A stretch of 64,000 bases of DNA from Trichococcus sp. K1Tr (GCF_028309625.1 NZ_JAQMHR010000003.1:62001-126000), one strand, 5' to 3'. Counted from the first letter of the stretch, positions 29,598 to 39,942 are shown. The notes: generated by a model from the letters alone, not told the origin. Translations and numbers: made by a program.

Positions 29598-30778
29598 AAA
29601 AAATAATCATTACGCAAATAAGCGAAAAAAAAATTAAGGCAGGCAATCCCTTGCTGCAGTTCGAGGATTTTCCAAATGAACTCAGCTTCAATGAGGGCGA
29701 AATCGTCGAACTCGTCAATTCTCGCCAAGCATTCGTAGCAAGAGCCTATTTGGCCAAACAGAACAAAGGTGTCGGGTGGGTATTTTCGTTGGATGACGCG
29801 GATAGTTTCGATGAAGCGTTCTTCAAAAACAAGTTCGAAAAAGCTAAACGCAAGCGTGCGGATCTTCAATCGGACCCGGAAACGACTACCTATCGGATTT
29901 TCAATGCGGAGGGTGATGGCATTCCCGGTATCACCATCGACCATTATGACGGCTTTGTGGTGGTATCCTGGTACAGCGGAGGCATCTTCCGCTATCAAGC
30001 CGCCATCATCGCTGCTTTTCAAGCGGTCTTCCCGGAAACGAAGGGCATCTATGAAAAATTCCGTTACCAAAGGAAGGACAGCCTGATCAGCCGCTTTGTC
30101 ACGGGTCAAGCAGCCCCGACGCCTCTGATCGTGAAGGAGAACGGCATCAACTATGCGACTTATCTGGACGACGGACTGATGACGGGCATTTTCCTGGATC
30201 AGCGCGACGTACGCGGTGCTCTGACGGAGCGGTACGCGGCAGGCAAACGGGTATTGAACACCTTCAGCTACACGGGGGCTTTCTCGGTGGCCGCTGCCAT
30301 GGGCGGAGCAATCGAAACCACGAGTGTCGATGTTGCCAACCGTTCGTTGGAACGCACCAAAGAACAATTCGCCGTCAACAACCTGGATGTCGAGGCGCAG
30401 AAAATCTATGTCATGGATGTCTTCGATTTCATCCGCTACGCGATCCGCAAAGAATTGCAGTACGACGTGACCATCATCGATCCGCCGAGCTTTGCCCGCA
30501 CCAAAAAACGGACTTTCTCGGTCACGAAGGATTACACCCAGTTGTTGGAGGAACTGATCCAGATCACCGCACCGGATGGTACGCTGATCGTTTCTTCCAA
30601 CGCCGCCAACTACAAGGAAAAGAATTTCAAACAGGACATCGCCCAAGCCTTCAAGAACAGCCATTGTGATTACCGTATCCTGGAAGCCTTCCATCTGCCG
30701 AGCGACTTCGCTGTTCCGGCAGGCAGCAAAACCAGCGATTACCTGAAGGTCTTCATCATCAAGAAACTGGCAAAATGA
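29594..30778 (+). CDS. Class I SAM-dependent rRNA methyltransferase (RlmI-like)
   Basis: 394 residues. N-terminal PUA-like RNA-binding domain (about 1-75), then a methyltransferase of the RlmI/YccW family that makes 5-methylcytosine in 23S rRNA. SAM-binding motif VLNTFSYTGAFSVAAA near residue 219 and catalytic-type motif DPPSFARTKK near 297 are clear; VYEKFRYQRKDSLI-type motif precedes. ATG is inside the stop of the VanZ-like gene. The exact target base in this organism is inferred from the family. Confidence 0.88.
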   Translation: MKKIIITQISEKKIKAGNPLLQFEDFPNELSFNEGEIVELVNSRQAFVARAYLAKQNKGVGWVFSLDDADSFDEAFFKNKFEKAKRKRADLQSDPETTTYRIFNAEGDGIPGITIDHYDGFVVVSWYSGGIFRYQAAIIAAFQAVFPETKGIYEKFRYQRKDSLISRFVTGQAAPTPLIVKENGINYATYLDDGLMTGIFLDQRDVRGALTERYAAGKRVLNTFSYTGAFSVAAAMGGAIETTSVDVANRSLERTKEQFAVNNLDVEAQKIYVMDVFDFIRYAIRKELQYDVTIIDPPSFARTKKRTFSVTKDYTQLLEELIQITAPDGTLIVSSNAANYKEKNFKQDIAQAFKNSHCDYRILEAFHLPSDFAVPAGSKTSDYLKVFIIKKLAK

Positions 30779-30780
30779 AA

Positions 30781-30825
30781 AAAGAGAACGGAGCCGCCTC
30801 AAAATGAGGTGGCTCCGTTCTCTTT
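30781..30825. terminator. Bidirectional terminator after the RlmI-like gene
   Basis: 20-bp stem: AAAGAGAACGGAGCCGCCTC pairs with GAGGTGGCTCCGTTCTCTTT (one wobble), 5-base loop; serves converging genes. Confidence 0.9.
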
Positions 30826-30839
30826 GCGTATGGATGCTT

Positions 30840-32105
30840 TTATTCGTGCAACTCTGCAGCGGCATGCTGCCCGGCAGTGTGCCCTGTAACAAAGGCGCCG
30901 GTGATGTTGTAGCCGCCTGTGTAGCCGTTGTAGTCGATCAGTTCGCCGCAGAAATAAAGACCCCGCGTCAGTTTGCTTTCCATCGTCTTCGGATTGATTT
31001 CCTTCGTGGAGACGCCCCCGCCGGTGACAAAGGCTTTATCCAAAGGATGCGTGCCGTTCACTTCGAAGGAGAAATTTTTGCAGAAGTCGGCGAAAGCTTT
31101 GATTTCCTTCGGCGTCAATTCCTTCAGGGACTTCTGCGGGTCGATAGCGGCCTGGCTGCAACCGAAAAGCAGGTAACGCTCCGGCATCAGGTCTTTCCAG
31201 CCGTTTTTGACGCTCTTTTCCGCTTGGTCCTTGATGAGCTTCTGCAACTGTTGCTCGACCGCACCCAATGAAAGTTCCGGCAGGACATCCAAGGACATCG
31301 TGACGGTCTCGGTTTTATCGCGCTTCATGGTCTGGTGGACAAACATCGAACAACGCAAAGCGGCGGGTCCGGACACGCCGAAGTGGGTGAAGATCATATC
31401 CATCTGGTGGGACACGACTGTTTTGCCTTTTTTGTTTTTAATGCTGAGGGCAACATTGCGCAAGGAAAGCCCCTTCAGTTCGCTTGAACGGATGAAGTCC
31501 GCATCGGATGTGATCGGTGCTTCGGTCGGGTACAGTTCCGTGATGGTGTGTCCAGCTGCCTTGGCGAACTTATAGCCATCGCCTTTGGATCCTGTGCGCG
31601 GGAGTGCCTTCCCACCGGTTGCCAGAATGATCCGATCCGCAGGGAGGGTTTCGCCATCCTCCAAAAGGACACCGGTCACCTGTCCGTTTTCGATCAGGAT
31701 GCGTTCCACTTTGATGTTGGTCCGGATCTGGACCTGCAGCCGCTTCAGTTCCTCGATGAATGCTTCGAGGATAGTCCGGGCTTTGTCCGTGACAGGGAAC
31801 ATCCGGCCGTGATCCTCTTCCTTCAGGGCGACTCCGCGTTCGATAAAGAAGGTCATGATGTCATATTGACTGAATTGGGTAAAGCTGCTGTGCAGGAATT
31901 TTCCGTTTCCGGGAATATGCCGGATGATTTCCTCTTCGGGACGATTGTTGGTGACGTTACAGCGTCCGCCGCCTGTCAAAAGCAATTTTTTCCCGAGACT
32001 TGGGTTTTGTTCGAGGAGCGTCACTTCAACTCCTGCTTCGGCAGCGGTGCAAGCCGCCATCAGACCGCTCGAACCTCCACCGACAATAATGATGCGTGTT
32101 TTCAT
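30840..32105 (-). CDS. BaiN/HI0933-family FAD-dependent oxidoreductase
   Basis: 421 residues. N-terminal dinucleotide motif IIVGGGSSGLMAACTAAEAG at residue 5, LTGGGRCNVTN near 45, second family motif LATGGKALPRTGSKGDGY near 160, and C-terminal VTGGGVSTKEI...GLYFCGELIDYNGYTGGYN. This is the HI0933/YtfP/BaiN family, commonly present and of uncertain physiological substrate; the bile-acid name comes from one clostridial member. RBS CGGAGAAATT precedes the ATG. No partner gene nearby. Confidence 0.88.
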   Translation of the reverse strand: MKTRIIIVGGGSSGLMAACTAAEAGVEVTLLEQNPSLGKKLLLTGGGRCNVTNNRPEEEIIRHIPGNGKFLHSSFTQFSQYDIMTFFIERGVALKEEDHGRMFPVTDKARTILEAFIEELKRLQVQIRTNIKVERILIENGQVTGVLLEDGETLPADRIILATGGKALPRTGSKGDGYKFAKAAGHTITELYPTEAPITSDADFIRSSELKGLSLRNVALSIKNKKGKTVVSHQMDMIFTHFGVSGPAALRCSMFVHQTMKRDKTETVTMSLDVLPELSLGAVEQQLQKLIKDQAEKSVKNGWKDLMPERYLLFGCSQAAIDPQKSLKELTPKEIKAFADFCKNFSFEVNGTHPLDKAFVTGGGVSTKEINPKTMESKLTRGLYFCGELIDYNGYTGGYNITGAFVTGHTAGQHAAAELHE

Positions 32106-32460
32106 AGTATGTAATTTCTCCGATCTTTTGCTGCACTTACTTTATCACAGATATGTCCATCTGAAAACGGCTTTCTTCCCGGAATGATCACGAAAAAACA
32201 GGCTTTCCTTCATTAAATATTCAAAGATCGCGGCTATACTGGGTCCATACCCAAAGATAATCGTTTCTTTTTCCTCTTCTGTACCCGCAGAAGAACTCCT
32301 CCCTCTTGGACGGAAACGGGGCTTTGATTGCTGAACAGCTAAGCAGCGATCGTGCAGAATGATTTTTTTCTGTAGGCCTTGATTTCCGTTCATTTTTTGT
32401 GCCCGAAAGGGTATAATAGCCATATAGTACAGTTATTTTTTGAGAAGTGAGGGAATTTAA
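32106..32460. other. Non-coding interval between divergent genes
   Basis: 355 bases with no supported gene. It contains the minus-strand start region of the flavoprotein gene and, at 32412-32417, a TATAAT with a weak TTCATT 17 bases upstream that probably starts the nitroreductase transcript. Open frames on the minus strand here lack ribosome sites. Nothing else seen. Confidence 0.5.
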
Positions 32461-32988
32461 ATGGATTTTATGAAAGTAATGCATACGAGACAAACAACAC
32501 GCAGCTACCAAACGTTAGAGCTGTCGCAAGGTCAAGTGGAACTGATACTGCAAGCTGGGCAAAATGCACCAGTCAGCCGCGGCCGCTTTGAGGATTACCA
32601 TATCACGGTCATAAAAAATTCGGAAATTTTGGTAGCGATTACATCTACGGCGAAGGAAGTGACCGGCAATACGGACAGAGATCCCTTGTACGGAGCACCT
32701 GCATTTTTCGTTGTTTCCGCCAAGGAACCGGCTAAGACAGGCAGCATCGCAAGCGCAGCCGCAATCGTAGAAAATATGCACCTGCAGGCAACCGCTGAAC
32801 TGTTGGGCAGTTGTTTCGTGATGGGAGTCATCATGGACGGCACGCTTGACGCTAAAGGAATACGCGAAAAAATGGGGATTCCGGAAGGATTCACGCCTGT
32901 CGCGGGGATGGTGGCGGGCTATCCGCATGGCTATCTGCATGATCGTCCGCGCACATTGGAAAAAATCGCCAGCAATATCGTCGAATAG
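32461..32988 (+). CDS. Nitroreductase family protein
   Basis: 175 residues, a short member of the FMN-dependent nitroreductase fold. Recognisable parts are MKVMHTRQTTRSYQTLELSQ (phosphate-contacting Arg-rich N-terminus), LYGAPAFFVVSA, ASAAAIVENMHLQATAELLGSCFVMGV (helix lining the flavin) and VAGMVAGYPHG. RBS AGTGAGGGAATTTAA. Substrate unknown. Monocistronic, with its own terminator. Confidence 0.82.
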   Translation: MDFMKVMHTRQTTRSYQTLELSQGQVELILQAGQNAPVSRGRFEDYHITVIKNSEILVAITSTAKEVTGNTDRDPLYGAPAFFVVSAKEPAKTGSIASAAAIVENMHLQATAELLGSCFVMGVIMDGTLDAKGIREKMGIPEGFTPVAGMVAGYPHGYLHDRPRTLEKIASNIVE

Positions 32989-33004
32989 CACGATTCAGGC
33001 AATG

Positions 33005-33050
33005 AAAAACGACCTCAGGAGAAACGTTCAGGTTTCCCAGGTCGTTTTTT
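33005..33050 (+). terminator. Terminator after the nitroreductase gene
   Basis: AAAAACGACCT/AGGTCGTTTTTT outer stem with a second imperfect stem (GGAGAAAC/GGTTTCCC) inside. Confidence 0.8.
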
Positions 33051-33218
33051 GCATACCCGTCTGAGGGGGCTTAACCAAAGATGAAGACCCCGATTGCATT
33101 TCGGCGCGCTTTTGTATACGATTGTACTAATAAAACAGTTAACTATATTGCAGAATTGCGGATAATTTTTCCGGAAAGCTTCAAAATACAAATCAATCAA
33201 GAAATGAAGGGATACATG

Positions 33219-33920
<702 letters not shown>

Positions 33921-33935
33921 GAGGGGGAGACGACG

Positions 33936-36900
33936 ATGAAGAAGAAGGCGCTCCGGAAAGACATTTGGATAGAGATAGGCAAAAGTAAGGCGCGCTTCCT
34001 CGCGCTCTTGGCCATCATCACCTTGGGGGTGGCCTTCTTTGCCGGCATCAAAGCGGCGGGTCCGGATATGCTGGATACCGCCAACCAATATTATGAAGAA
34101 AATAACCTGTATGACCTGAAGGTGCTGTCCACTTACGGATTGGAAGAAGCGGACATCGCCATTCTGGCTAAAACGGACGATCTGGCTGTCCATCCGATGC
34201 GAACGGTGGATATCGAAATGGAAGGCAGTGACTTCCTCGTAAAAGTATTCCCGTTGCAAAGCGGTGCGGATCCGGTCAATGAATATGCGCTCGTCGACGG
34301 CAGATTGCCGGAGACAAGCGGGGAAATCGCTTTGGATGCGAAACAGAATCTGATGGATACTTATCAGCTTGGGGATACGATCAGCTTCCGTCATGAATCC
34401 GAGGAAGGGCTCACCGAGGAGGAAAAGGAAAATCGCATTTCCTTGAAAGAGCAGGAATACACGGTCGTCGGTTTCGTCGATTCGCCGATGTACATCGAAA
34501 CGATGATGCGCGGCTCTACGAACGTCGGGAAAGGCAGCTTGGATGCTTTCGTTGTCGTGGCCGATTCGGACATGCTCGGCAGCATCTACACGGAGGCTTA
34601 CCTGACGATTGCTCCCGATGCGGCGGAAACCGGCTATACGGACAGCTATGACGATCAGGTTGACGACCTGGCCGATGAAGTGGAGCTCGCCTTGAACGGG
34701 AGACCGTTGGAGCGCATCAACGAAATCCGTGCGGAAGGGCAGCGGAAAATCAAAGATGCGGGAGATGAACTGCAGGAAGGGAAAGACAAACTTGCGGAAG
34801 CCGAGCAGGAACTGCAGGATGCCCGGCAACAATTGGATGACGGCACGGCGGCCTATGAAGAAAACCGCTTGTTGTTTCTGGACGAGATCGCAGAAGCCGA
34901 GAACACCTTAACTGCCAGCCAGGCTGAAATCGATGCGGGCATGACCGAATACCGCGCAGGTTTGGCGACTTATCTGGAAAACAAAGCGCTATACGATGAG
35001 GCGAGAATAGCCTGGGAGTCGCAGAAAGACTCCCTGCAAGGACAAACCGGTTCGGACGCTTCATCGGATGTGTTGCTGGCGAGCCTGCCCGATACACCAG
35101 AAGGCCGCGAAATCGCTGATTTGGCGCAGTCTTTATTGGATGGGCAAGCCGAAGTTGAAGCAACCCAAGCCTCACTGGAGGCCAAGGGTGTGGAGCTGCA
35201 GGAACGGGCAACCGCATTGGCGACAAAAGGCGAACTGCTTTTGGCCGAGCAGACAAGTCTGGAGACCGATGCGGCAACCTATCAGAACGAACTGACAATC
35301 TTCACCACTGACATGATAGCCTTCCAAACTGAAAAAGCAACCAAACAAGCGGAGTTCTCGGCAAGGCAAGCCGCCATCGATGCTGAAAGGGAAGTATTGG
35401 CAGCTTTGGATCCGGAAACGGACCCGAGCGTTGCGGAACGCTTAGCAGCAGTGGCCGATCAACAGGCAACTTTGGATGCAGAACAGGCCACACTAACGCA
35501 AGCCGAAGCGGATTTGGCCATCCGCCAAAGCGAACTGGAGCAAGCGGGTACCGCCTTAGCAAGCAGGCAAGAAGGCTTAACCGCAGCTGCCGCGGCTTTC
35601 CAGACGGAACGGGCCAGTGAAGAGGCCGCTCTTCTGGAAGAACAGCGCCTCTTGGAGGAAGCAGGAGCCGAGCTGGCTGCCAGAGGAGAAGAATTGCTGG
35701 GGCAACAACAGCTGCTGGAAGAAAAAATTGCGGCATTCATGGCTGATGCCGAAGCCCAGATCGCAGCCGCAGATGCCCAATTCGCCGAACAAGGGGCAGC
35801 GTTGGGGAACGGCAGATTGGAATTGGCGTCGGCCTTGGCCCAACTGGAGGACGGGCAGGCACAGATCAACGACGGCTGGGCCGAGTTGGAAAGCCAACGT
35901 GCGAGCGGTGAACAGGCCCTTGCTGAAGCTTGGCAGGAAATCCAGCAGGGCGAAGCAGAGTATCAAATGGGCATGGCCACCTTCACAGCTGAGCGGACCG
36001 ATGCAGAAATCGAGATAGCCGATGGGGAACGGCAGGTCGAGGAAGCGAAACAAGCCTTGTCCGATCTGATCGACCCTGTCTACTATGTGACGGATCGGTC
36101 AGGCAATCCTGGTTATCAGGAATTTCGCGACAATGCCGACCGCATCTCGGCCATCGCAGAGATTTTTCCGGTGTTTTTCTTCCTGATCGCTGCCTTGGTG
36201 AGCTTCACGACGATGGCCCGGATGGTGGATGAACAGCGCCAGCAGATGGGGACGCTGAAAGGCCTCGGTTACAGCGATTTCGACATCGCCAAAAAATATT
36301 TGATCTATGCAGCGATCGCCTGCATCGTGGGGACATCCCTCGGTTTGGTGGCCGGTTATAATATTTTCCCTGCGGTCATCTTTGATGCCTACGGGTCCAT
36401 GTACAGCCTGCCTCCCGTAAAGATCACCTATTACCTGTCCTATGCACTGATTTCCATAGCTATCGCGCTGCTCTGCACCATCGGCCCGGCAGCATGGGCT
36501 GCCCATACGTCGCTCCGGGAAAATCCGGCTGCGATGATGCGGCCGAAAGCGCCTAAGAACGGCAAACGGGTTCTTTTGGAGCGACTGACGTTTGTTTGGG
36601 ATCGCCTGAGCTTCAATTCGAAGATAACGGTACGGAACTTGCTGCGCTACAAAGCCCGCAATATGATGACGATACTGGGTGTGGCCGGCTGCACCGCCTT
36701 GATTTTGACCGGATATGGCATCAAAAATTCCATCTCCGGCTTGGCGGACACACAGTTCAATGATGTGATGCGCTATAATGCAATCACGGCGATGCGTCCG
36801 GAAGCAAGCGAGGAAGAAATCGCCTCCTATGATGAACTGATCGCTGCGACCACTGAAATCACGGACCATCTCAAAGTCGTCCAGGAGAGCTATAAGCTGG

Positions 36901-37751
36901 ATAAAAAAGGTGTGAACCTGCAGAACGTAACGGTTTTTTCTCCATTGGGAACCGAAAATCTTTCGGATTTTATCAGCCTGCGTGACCGTTCAACTCAGGA
37001 ACCGATCGCGCTGACGGATGAGGGAGCCATCATCTCGGAAAAATTGGCGAATTTGGCAGGCGTCGAACCTGGAGACAGCATCGAAATCCGGAATGATGAA
37101 ATGCAGACCTATCAGGTTCCGATCCAGGCTGTCACCGAGAATTACGTCAACCATTATATTTACTTGACGCCAGCCCTTTACGAAGAAGTTTTCATCCAAG
37201 CCGCGGAACCGACAACGGATTTGTTGCTGTTTGAAGAACCGGAAAGTTGGGAGAGGAGCTTCGGATCCGAAGCGATGGGAGAAGAGGCTGTCGCACTGGT
37301 GACGTTCATCAATTCTGTCGACCGCAGCTTCGCTGAAACCTTAGGGAGTCTTGATATCGTCACGTTGGTATTGATTGTGTCGGCAGCCGCATTGGCTTTC
37401 GTTGTCCTGTACAGTCTGACGAACATCAACGTATCGGAGCGGATCAGGGAATTGTCGACCATCAAAGTTTTGGGGTTCTATGATGTGGAAGTGAGCATGT
37501 ATATCTACAGGGAGTCCTTGATTTTAACGTTGTTGGGCATTCTGTTCGGGTTTGTTCTCGGGAAAATTTTGAGCTCAGTCGTTCTCAAAATGGTGGAAAT
37601 CGACTTCATGATGTTCCCGCCGACCATCATGCCGATCAGTTACCTTTACTCAGGCCTGCTGTCGTTATTGTTCTCAAGCGTCGTCATGCTGATCATGCAC
37701 CGCAAGCTGAAACAAGTGGACATGATTGAAGCGTTGAAGTCAGTCGAATAA
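33936..37751 (+). CDS. FtsX-family ABC permease with long coiled-coil ectodomain
   Basis: 1271 residues. First helix about 20-40 (ARFLALLAIITLGVAFFAGIKAAG), a MacB-like domain to about residue 250, then about 450 residues (260-708) of Glu/Gln/Ala-rich heptad-like sequence with LEEQRLL, LEEGQ and QLEDGQAQINDG-type motifs; then three helices near 750-870, a short second ectodomain and three more helices near 1140-1260, i.e. two FtsX modules. Partner ATPase lies upstream. Such exporters in Lactobacillales are linked to envelope stress or peptide resistance, but no substrate can be read from the sequence. RBS AGGAGGGGGAGACGACG. Confidence 0.88.
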   Translation: MKKKALRKDIWIEIGKSKARFLALLAIITLGVAFFAGIKAAGPDMLDTANQYYEENNLYDLKVLSTYGLEEADIAILAKTDDLAVHPMRTVDIEMEGSDFLVKVFPLQSGADPVNEYALVDGRLPETSGEIALDAKQNLMDTYQLGDTISFRHESEEGLTEEEKENRISLKEQEYTVVGFVDSPMYIETMMRGSTNVGKGSLDAFVVVADSDMLGSIYTEAYLTIAPDAAETGYTDSYDDQVDDLADEVELALNGRPLERINEIRAEGQRKIKDAGDELQEGKDKLAEAEQELQDARQQLDDGTAAYEENRLLFLDEIAEAENTLTASQAEIDAGMTEYRAGLATYLENKALYDEARIAWESQKDSLQGQTGSDASSDVLLASLPDTPEGREIADLAQSLLDGQAEVEATQASLEAKGVELQERATALATKGELLLAEQTSLETDAATYQNELTIFTTDMIAFQTEKATKQAEFSARQAAIDAEREVLAALDPETDPSVAERLAAVADQQATLDAEQATLTQAEADLAIRQSELEQAGTALASRQEGLTAAAAAFQTERASEEAALLEEQRLLEEAGAELAARGEELLGQQQLLEEKIAAFMADAEAQIAAADAQFAEQGAALGNGRLELASALAQLEDGQAQINDGWAELESQRASGEQALAEAWQEIQQGEAEYQMGMATFTAERTDAEIEIADGERQVEEAKQALSDLIDPVYYVTDRSGNPGYQEFRDNADRISAIAEIFPVFFFLIAALVSFTTMARMVDEQRQQMGTLKGLGYSDFDIAKKYLIYAAIACIVGTSLGLVAGYNIFPAVIFDAYGSMYSLPPVKITYYLSYALISIAIALLCTIGPAAWAAHTSLRENPAAMMRPKAPKNGKRVLLERLTFVWDRLSFNSKITVRNLLRYKARNMMTILGVAGCTALILTGYGIKNSISGLADTQFNDVMRYNAITAMRPEASEEEIASYDELIAATTEITDHLKVVQESYKLDKKGVNLQNVTVFSPLGTENLSDFISLRDRSTQEPIALTDEGAIISEKLANLAGVEPGDSIEIRNDEMQTYQVPIQAVTENYVNHYIYLTPALYEEVFIQAAEPTTDLLLFEEPESWERSFGSEAMGEEAVALVTFINSVDRSFAETLGSLDIVTLVLIVSAAALAFVVLYSLTNINVSERIRELSTIKVLGFYDVEVSMYIYRESLILTLLGILFGFVLGKILSSVVLKMVEIDFMMFPPTIMPISYLYSGLLSLLFSSVVMLIMHRKLKQVDMIEALKSVE

Positions 37752-37757
37752 GTATAG

Positions 37758-37802
37758 AAAAAACGCGCAAGCAGCCAATAGATGGCGGCTTGCGCGTTTT
37801 TC
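37758..37802. terminator. Bidirectional terminator after the ABC permease gene
   Basis: AAAAACGCGCAAGCaGCC/GGCgGCTTGCGCGTTTTT with loop AATAGAT; serves converging genes. Confidence 0.9.
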
Positions 37803-37814
37803 TTCTGCAGTTGC

Positions 37815-38321
37815 TCAGTTTTCGGATGGTGTTTGAGGCGCACCAGGCAGCAGGTAGTTGACCCCGATGGCGATGGAAGTGCCGATGACTGTGTCCAGTA
37901 CCCTTTGGATGGCATAGGTGATTTTTTCGGTGTCATTTATATTGTAGAAAACGACAAGGAAGGTCGCTGTCGCACCGACGATAGCCGTTGACATGTCCAA
38001 GATGTTGCAGACCATGATCAGGATGATGACGGCGATGATCGTTCCAAAGAAATCCACAGAAAAATCCAGTCCCAGAAAATCTTTGATGGCAATCAAGGTG
38101 ACACCGAGGATACCGGCGACAGTATTGCCTCCGACACGACGGAGTCCATGATGGAGTGACTGCGAGCAATCTTCACGCAAAGCAAAGACTGCCGCCAAAC
38201 CGGCCAACATAGGAGAACCTCGGTCCAATAATTTGAACAGCAGGACACAAAACCCGACAGCAACGCCGGATTTGGTCGTACGCATGCCTACGCGGAACTT
38301 CTCCTTATCCAAATGGAACAT
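37815..38321 (-). CDS. Aromatic acid exporter/FUSC-like membrane protein
   Basis: 168 residues with about five hydrophobic segments (GVAVGFCVLLFKLL, GSPMLAGLAAVFAL, GNTVAGILGVTLIAIK, FGTIIAVIILIMVCNIL, AIVGATATFLVVFY). The FRVGMRTTKSGVAVGFCVL opening and RVGGNTVAGILG helix match the ArAE_1 (DUF939) family; only the N-terminal membrane half of longer members is present, which is normal for short Lactobacillales versions. Start placed at MFHLDKEKF (38321) because the promoter at 38363-38390 leaves no leader for the upstream ATG at 38345, although SD spacing is long. Substrate unknown. Confidence 0.75.
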   Translation of the reverse strand: MFHLDKEKFRVGMRTTKSGVAVGFCVLLFKLLDRGSPMLAGLAAVFALREDCSQSLHHGLRRVGGNTVAGILGVTLIAIKDFLGLDFSVDFFGTIIAVIILIMVCNILDMSTAIVGATATFLVVFYNINDTEKITYAIQRVLDTVIGTSIAIGVNYLLPGAPQTPSEN

Positions 38322-38362
38322 AGTAAGTACTGCACTTCCTCTCAAAATGAAATATTATCTCA

Positions 38363-38390
38363 ATCATAAGCATTTTTGAATTTTAATCAA
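38363..38390 (-). promoter_or_regulatory. Promoter of the exporter-like gene
   Basis: On the minus strand TTGATT, 16-base spacer, TATGAT. Confidence 0.6.
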
Positions 38391-38602
38391 GTCATTTTCG
38401 TATTATTGTGCAAATAATACACCTGCATTTGCGGTTTTGTTCAGTATGACTTTCCGGAAAATGAGAATAAAAGAGCAGTTTTTTTGGACGGAAAATGTCC
38501 TTTGCCAGGCAAGCCATTTGATTGGTTTTGTTGCAACGGCGCCTTTTTGAGGTAGGGTAAAAAAAGAACATTCGCTTTTTGCCAAAAAAGGACAAAATTG
38601 GG

Positions 38603-38631
38603 TTGCTTAAATTGTCAGAATATTCTATACT
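38603..38631 (+). promoter_or_regulatory. Promoter of the branched-chain amino-acid transport operon
   Basis: TTGCTT, 17-base spacer, TATACT. About 94 bases before livK. Most of the rest of 38322-38602 is AT-rich DNA without a supported gene. Confidence 0.6.
38610..38624 (+). promoter_or_regulatory. CodY box over the liv promoter
   Basis: AATTGTCAGAATATT matches the CodY consensus AATTTTCWGAAAATT at 13 of 15 positions. It lies exactly between the -35 and -10 hexamers, so CodY loaded with branched-chain amino acids would repress the importer. Confidence 0.75.
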
Positions 38632-38724
38632 AATGACATTAAATTTTAAGGAGAAGGATGAGGGCCTTTTCTTTGGATTTGCAACGAATTATTAACATAT
38701 AGTGAGATGGGGAGGATTATTTAG

Positions 38725-39873
38725 ATGAAAAAGAAATTATTGATGGGCTTGGCATCTGTATTCGTACTTGCAGCATGCGGCAATGGCGCGACGACAGAAG
38801 AGAGCGATACAATCAAGTTGGGTGGTAACTTCGAATTATCAGGCGGTGCGAGTGCATACGGTACGCTGATGGATCAAGGGATCAAAATGGCCGTTGCAGA
38901 ACAGAATGCTGCAGATGGCTTATTGGGCAAACAGATTGAATACGTATCTTACGATAATAAATCCGAGCCTTCAGAATCCACATCGGTTGCGACACGTTTA
39001 GCTACTGAAGATAATGTTGTCGCAATCCTGGGACCTGCTACAACGGGTGCAGCAAATGCGCAATCTCCAGCAGTCACAAGAGCAAAAGTACCAGCAATCC
39101 TTCCTGCTGCTACAGGCGATAGCGTAACAATGGATGGCGATTCCGTGTTGGAATACGTATTCCGCGTATGTTTCCAAGATTCTTTCCAAGGTAAAGCTTT
39201 GGCTGAGTTCGCACAAACAGATCTGCAAGCTACAAAAGCTGTCATCTTAGTGGATAACTCCACTGACTACGCAATCGGCTTGTCGGATGCATTCAAAGAA
39301 ACATTTGAAGGAGAAATCGTAGCGGAAGAAAACTTCACAGCCGGCGACACAGACTTCAAAGCGATCTTAACGAACATTGCGAAAATGGATTATGATGTCA
39401 TCTTCTTGCCTGGGTACTATGAAGAAGGCGGACTGATCATCAAGCAAGCCCGCGAAATGGGAATCACGCAACCGATCCTTGGACCGGATGGCTTCGCTAA
39501 CTCAACATTGGTTGAATTGGCAGGTGCCGACAACGTTGATAATGTATTCTACGCTAGCCACTTCACTCCGAATAGTGAAGACCCTAAAGTACAAGAATTC
39601 TTGGCTGCTTTTGAAGCAGAGTACGGCAAACCTGCAGATTCATTCGCAGCTTTGGCTTACGATGCTGCGCAATTAGTATTCGACGCAATCCAGACTGCTG
39701 ACAGCACAGATCCTCAAGCAATTACAGATGCTTTAGCGGCAACTGAAGATTTCGAAGGAGTAACGGGTACATTCTCATTTGACGAGAACCACAACCCTAT
39801 CAAATCCGCTTTCGTTATTGAATTACAAGATGGTGTAGAAGTCGGCAACTCTGTTGTGGAACCAGCTAAATAA
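38725..39873 (+). CDS. livK: Branched-chain amino-acid ABC transporter substrate-binding lipoprotein
   Basis: 382 residues. Lipoprotein signal MKKKLLMGLASVFVLAACGNG with lipobox LAAC (Cys19). The mature part is a type I periplasmic-binding fold: IKLGGNFELSGGASAYGT, VVAILGPATTGAANAQSPAVTRAKVPAI, DYDVIFLPGYYEEGGLI and AYDAAQLVFDAI are family landmarks. It should capture Leu/Ile/Val outside the membrane and pass them to LivHM. RBS GGGGAGGATTATTT. Codon choice (frequent gca, gct, tta) differs slightly from neighbours and suggests high expression. Confidence 0.92.
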   Translation: MKKKLLMGLASVFVLAACGNGATTEESDTIKLGGNFELSGGASAYGTLMDQGIKMAVAEQNAADGLLGKQIEYVSYDNKSEPSESTSVATRLATEDNVVAILGPATTGAANAQSPAVTRAKVPAILPAATGDSVTMDGDSVLEYVFRVCFQDSFQGKALAEFAQTDLQATKAVILVDNSTDYAIGLSDAFKETFEGEIVAEENFTAGDTDFKAILTNIAKMDYDVIFLPGYYEEGGLIIKQAREMGITQPILGPDGFANSTLVELAGADNVDNVFYASHFTPNSEDPKVQEFLAAFEAEYGKPADSFAALAYDAAQLVFDAIQTADSTDPQAITDALAATEDFEGVTGTFSFDENHNPIKSAFVIELQDGVEVGNSVVEPAK

Positions 39874-39942
39874 AAATAGCCTGGCGCACAACATTGCGGC
39901 ATTGAAACCTGAATAGACCGTTTGATTCTAAAGTAACACAAT

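Noticed and set aside
32145-32511. Minus-strand open frames of about 92-96 codons
   Set aside because: No ribosome sites, unlikely composition, and they cross the nitroreductase promoter.
34750-35869. Long minus-strand frames inside the ABC permease gene
   Set aside because: Shadows caused by the biased Glu/Gln/Ala codons of the coiled-coil region.
38392-38595. Minus-strand open frame of 67 codons upstream of livK
   Set aside because: No ribosome site or recognisable sequence; AT-rich promoter region.
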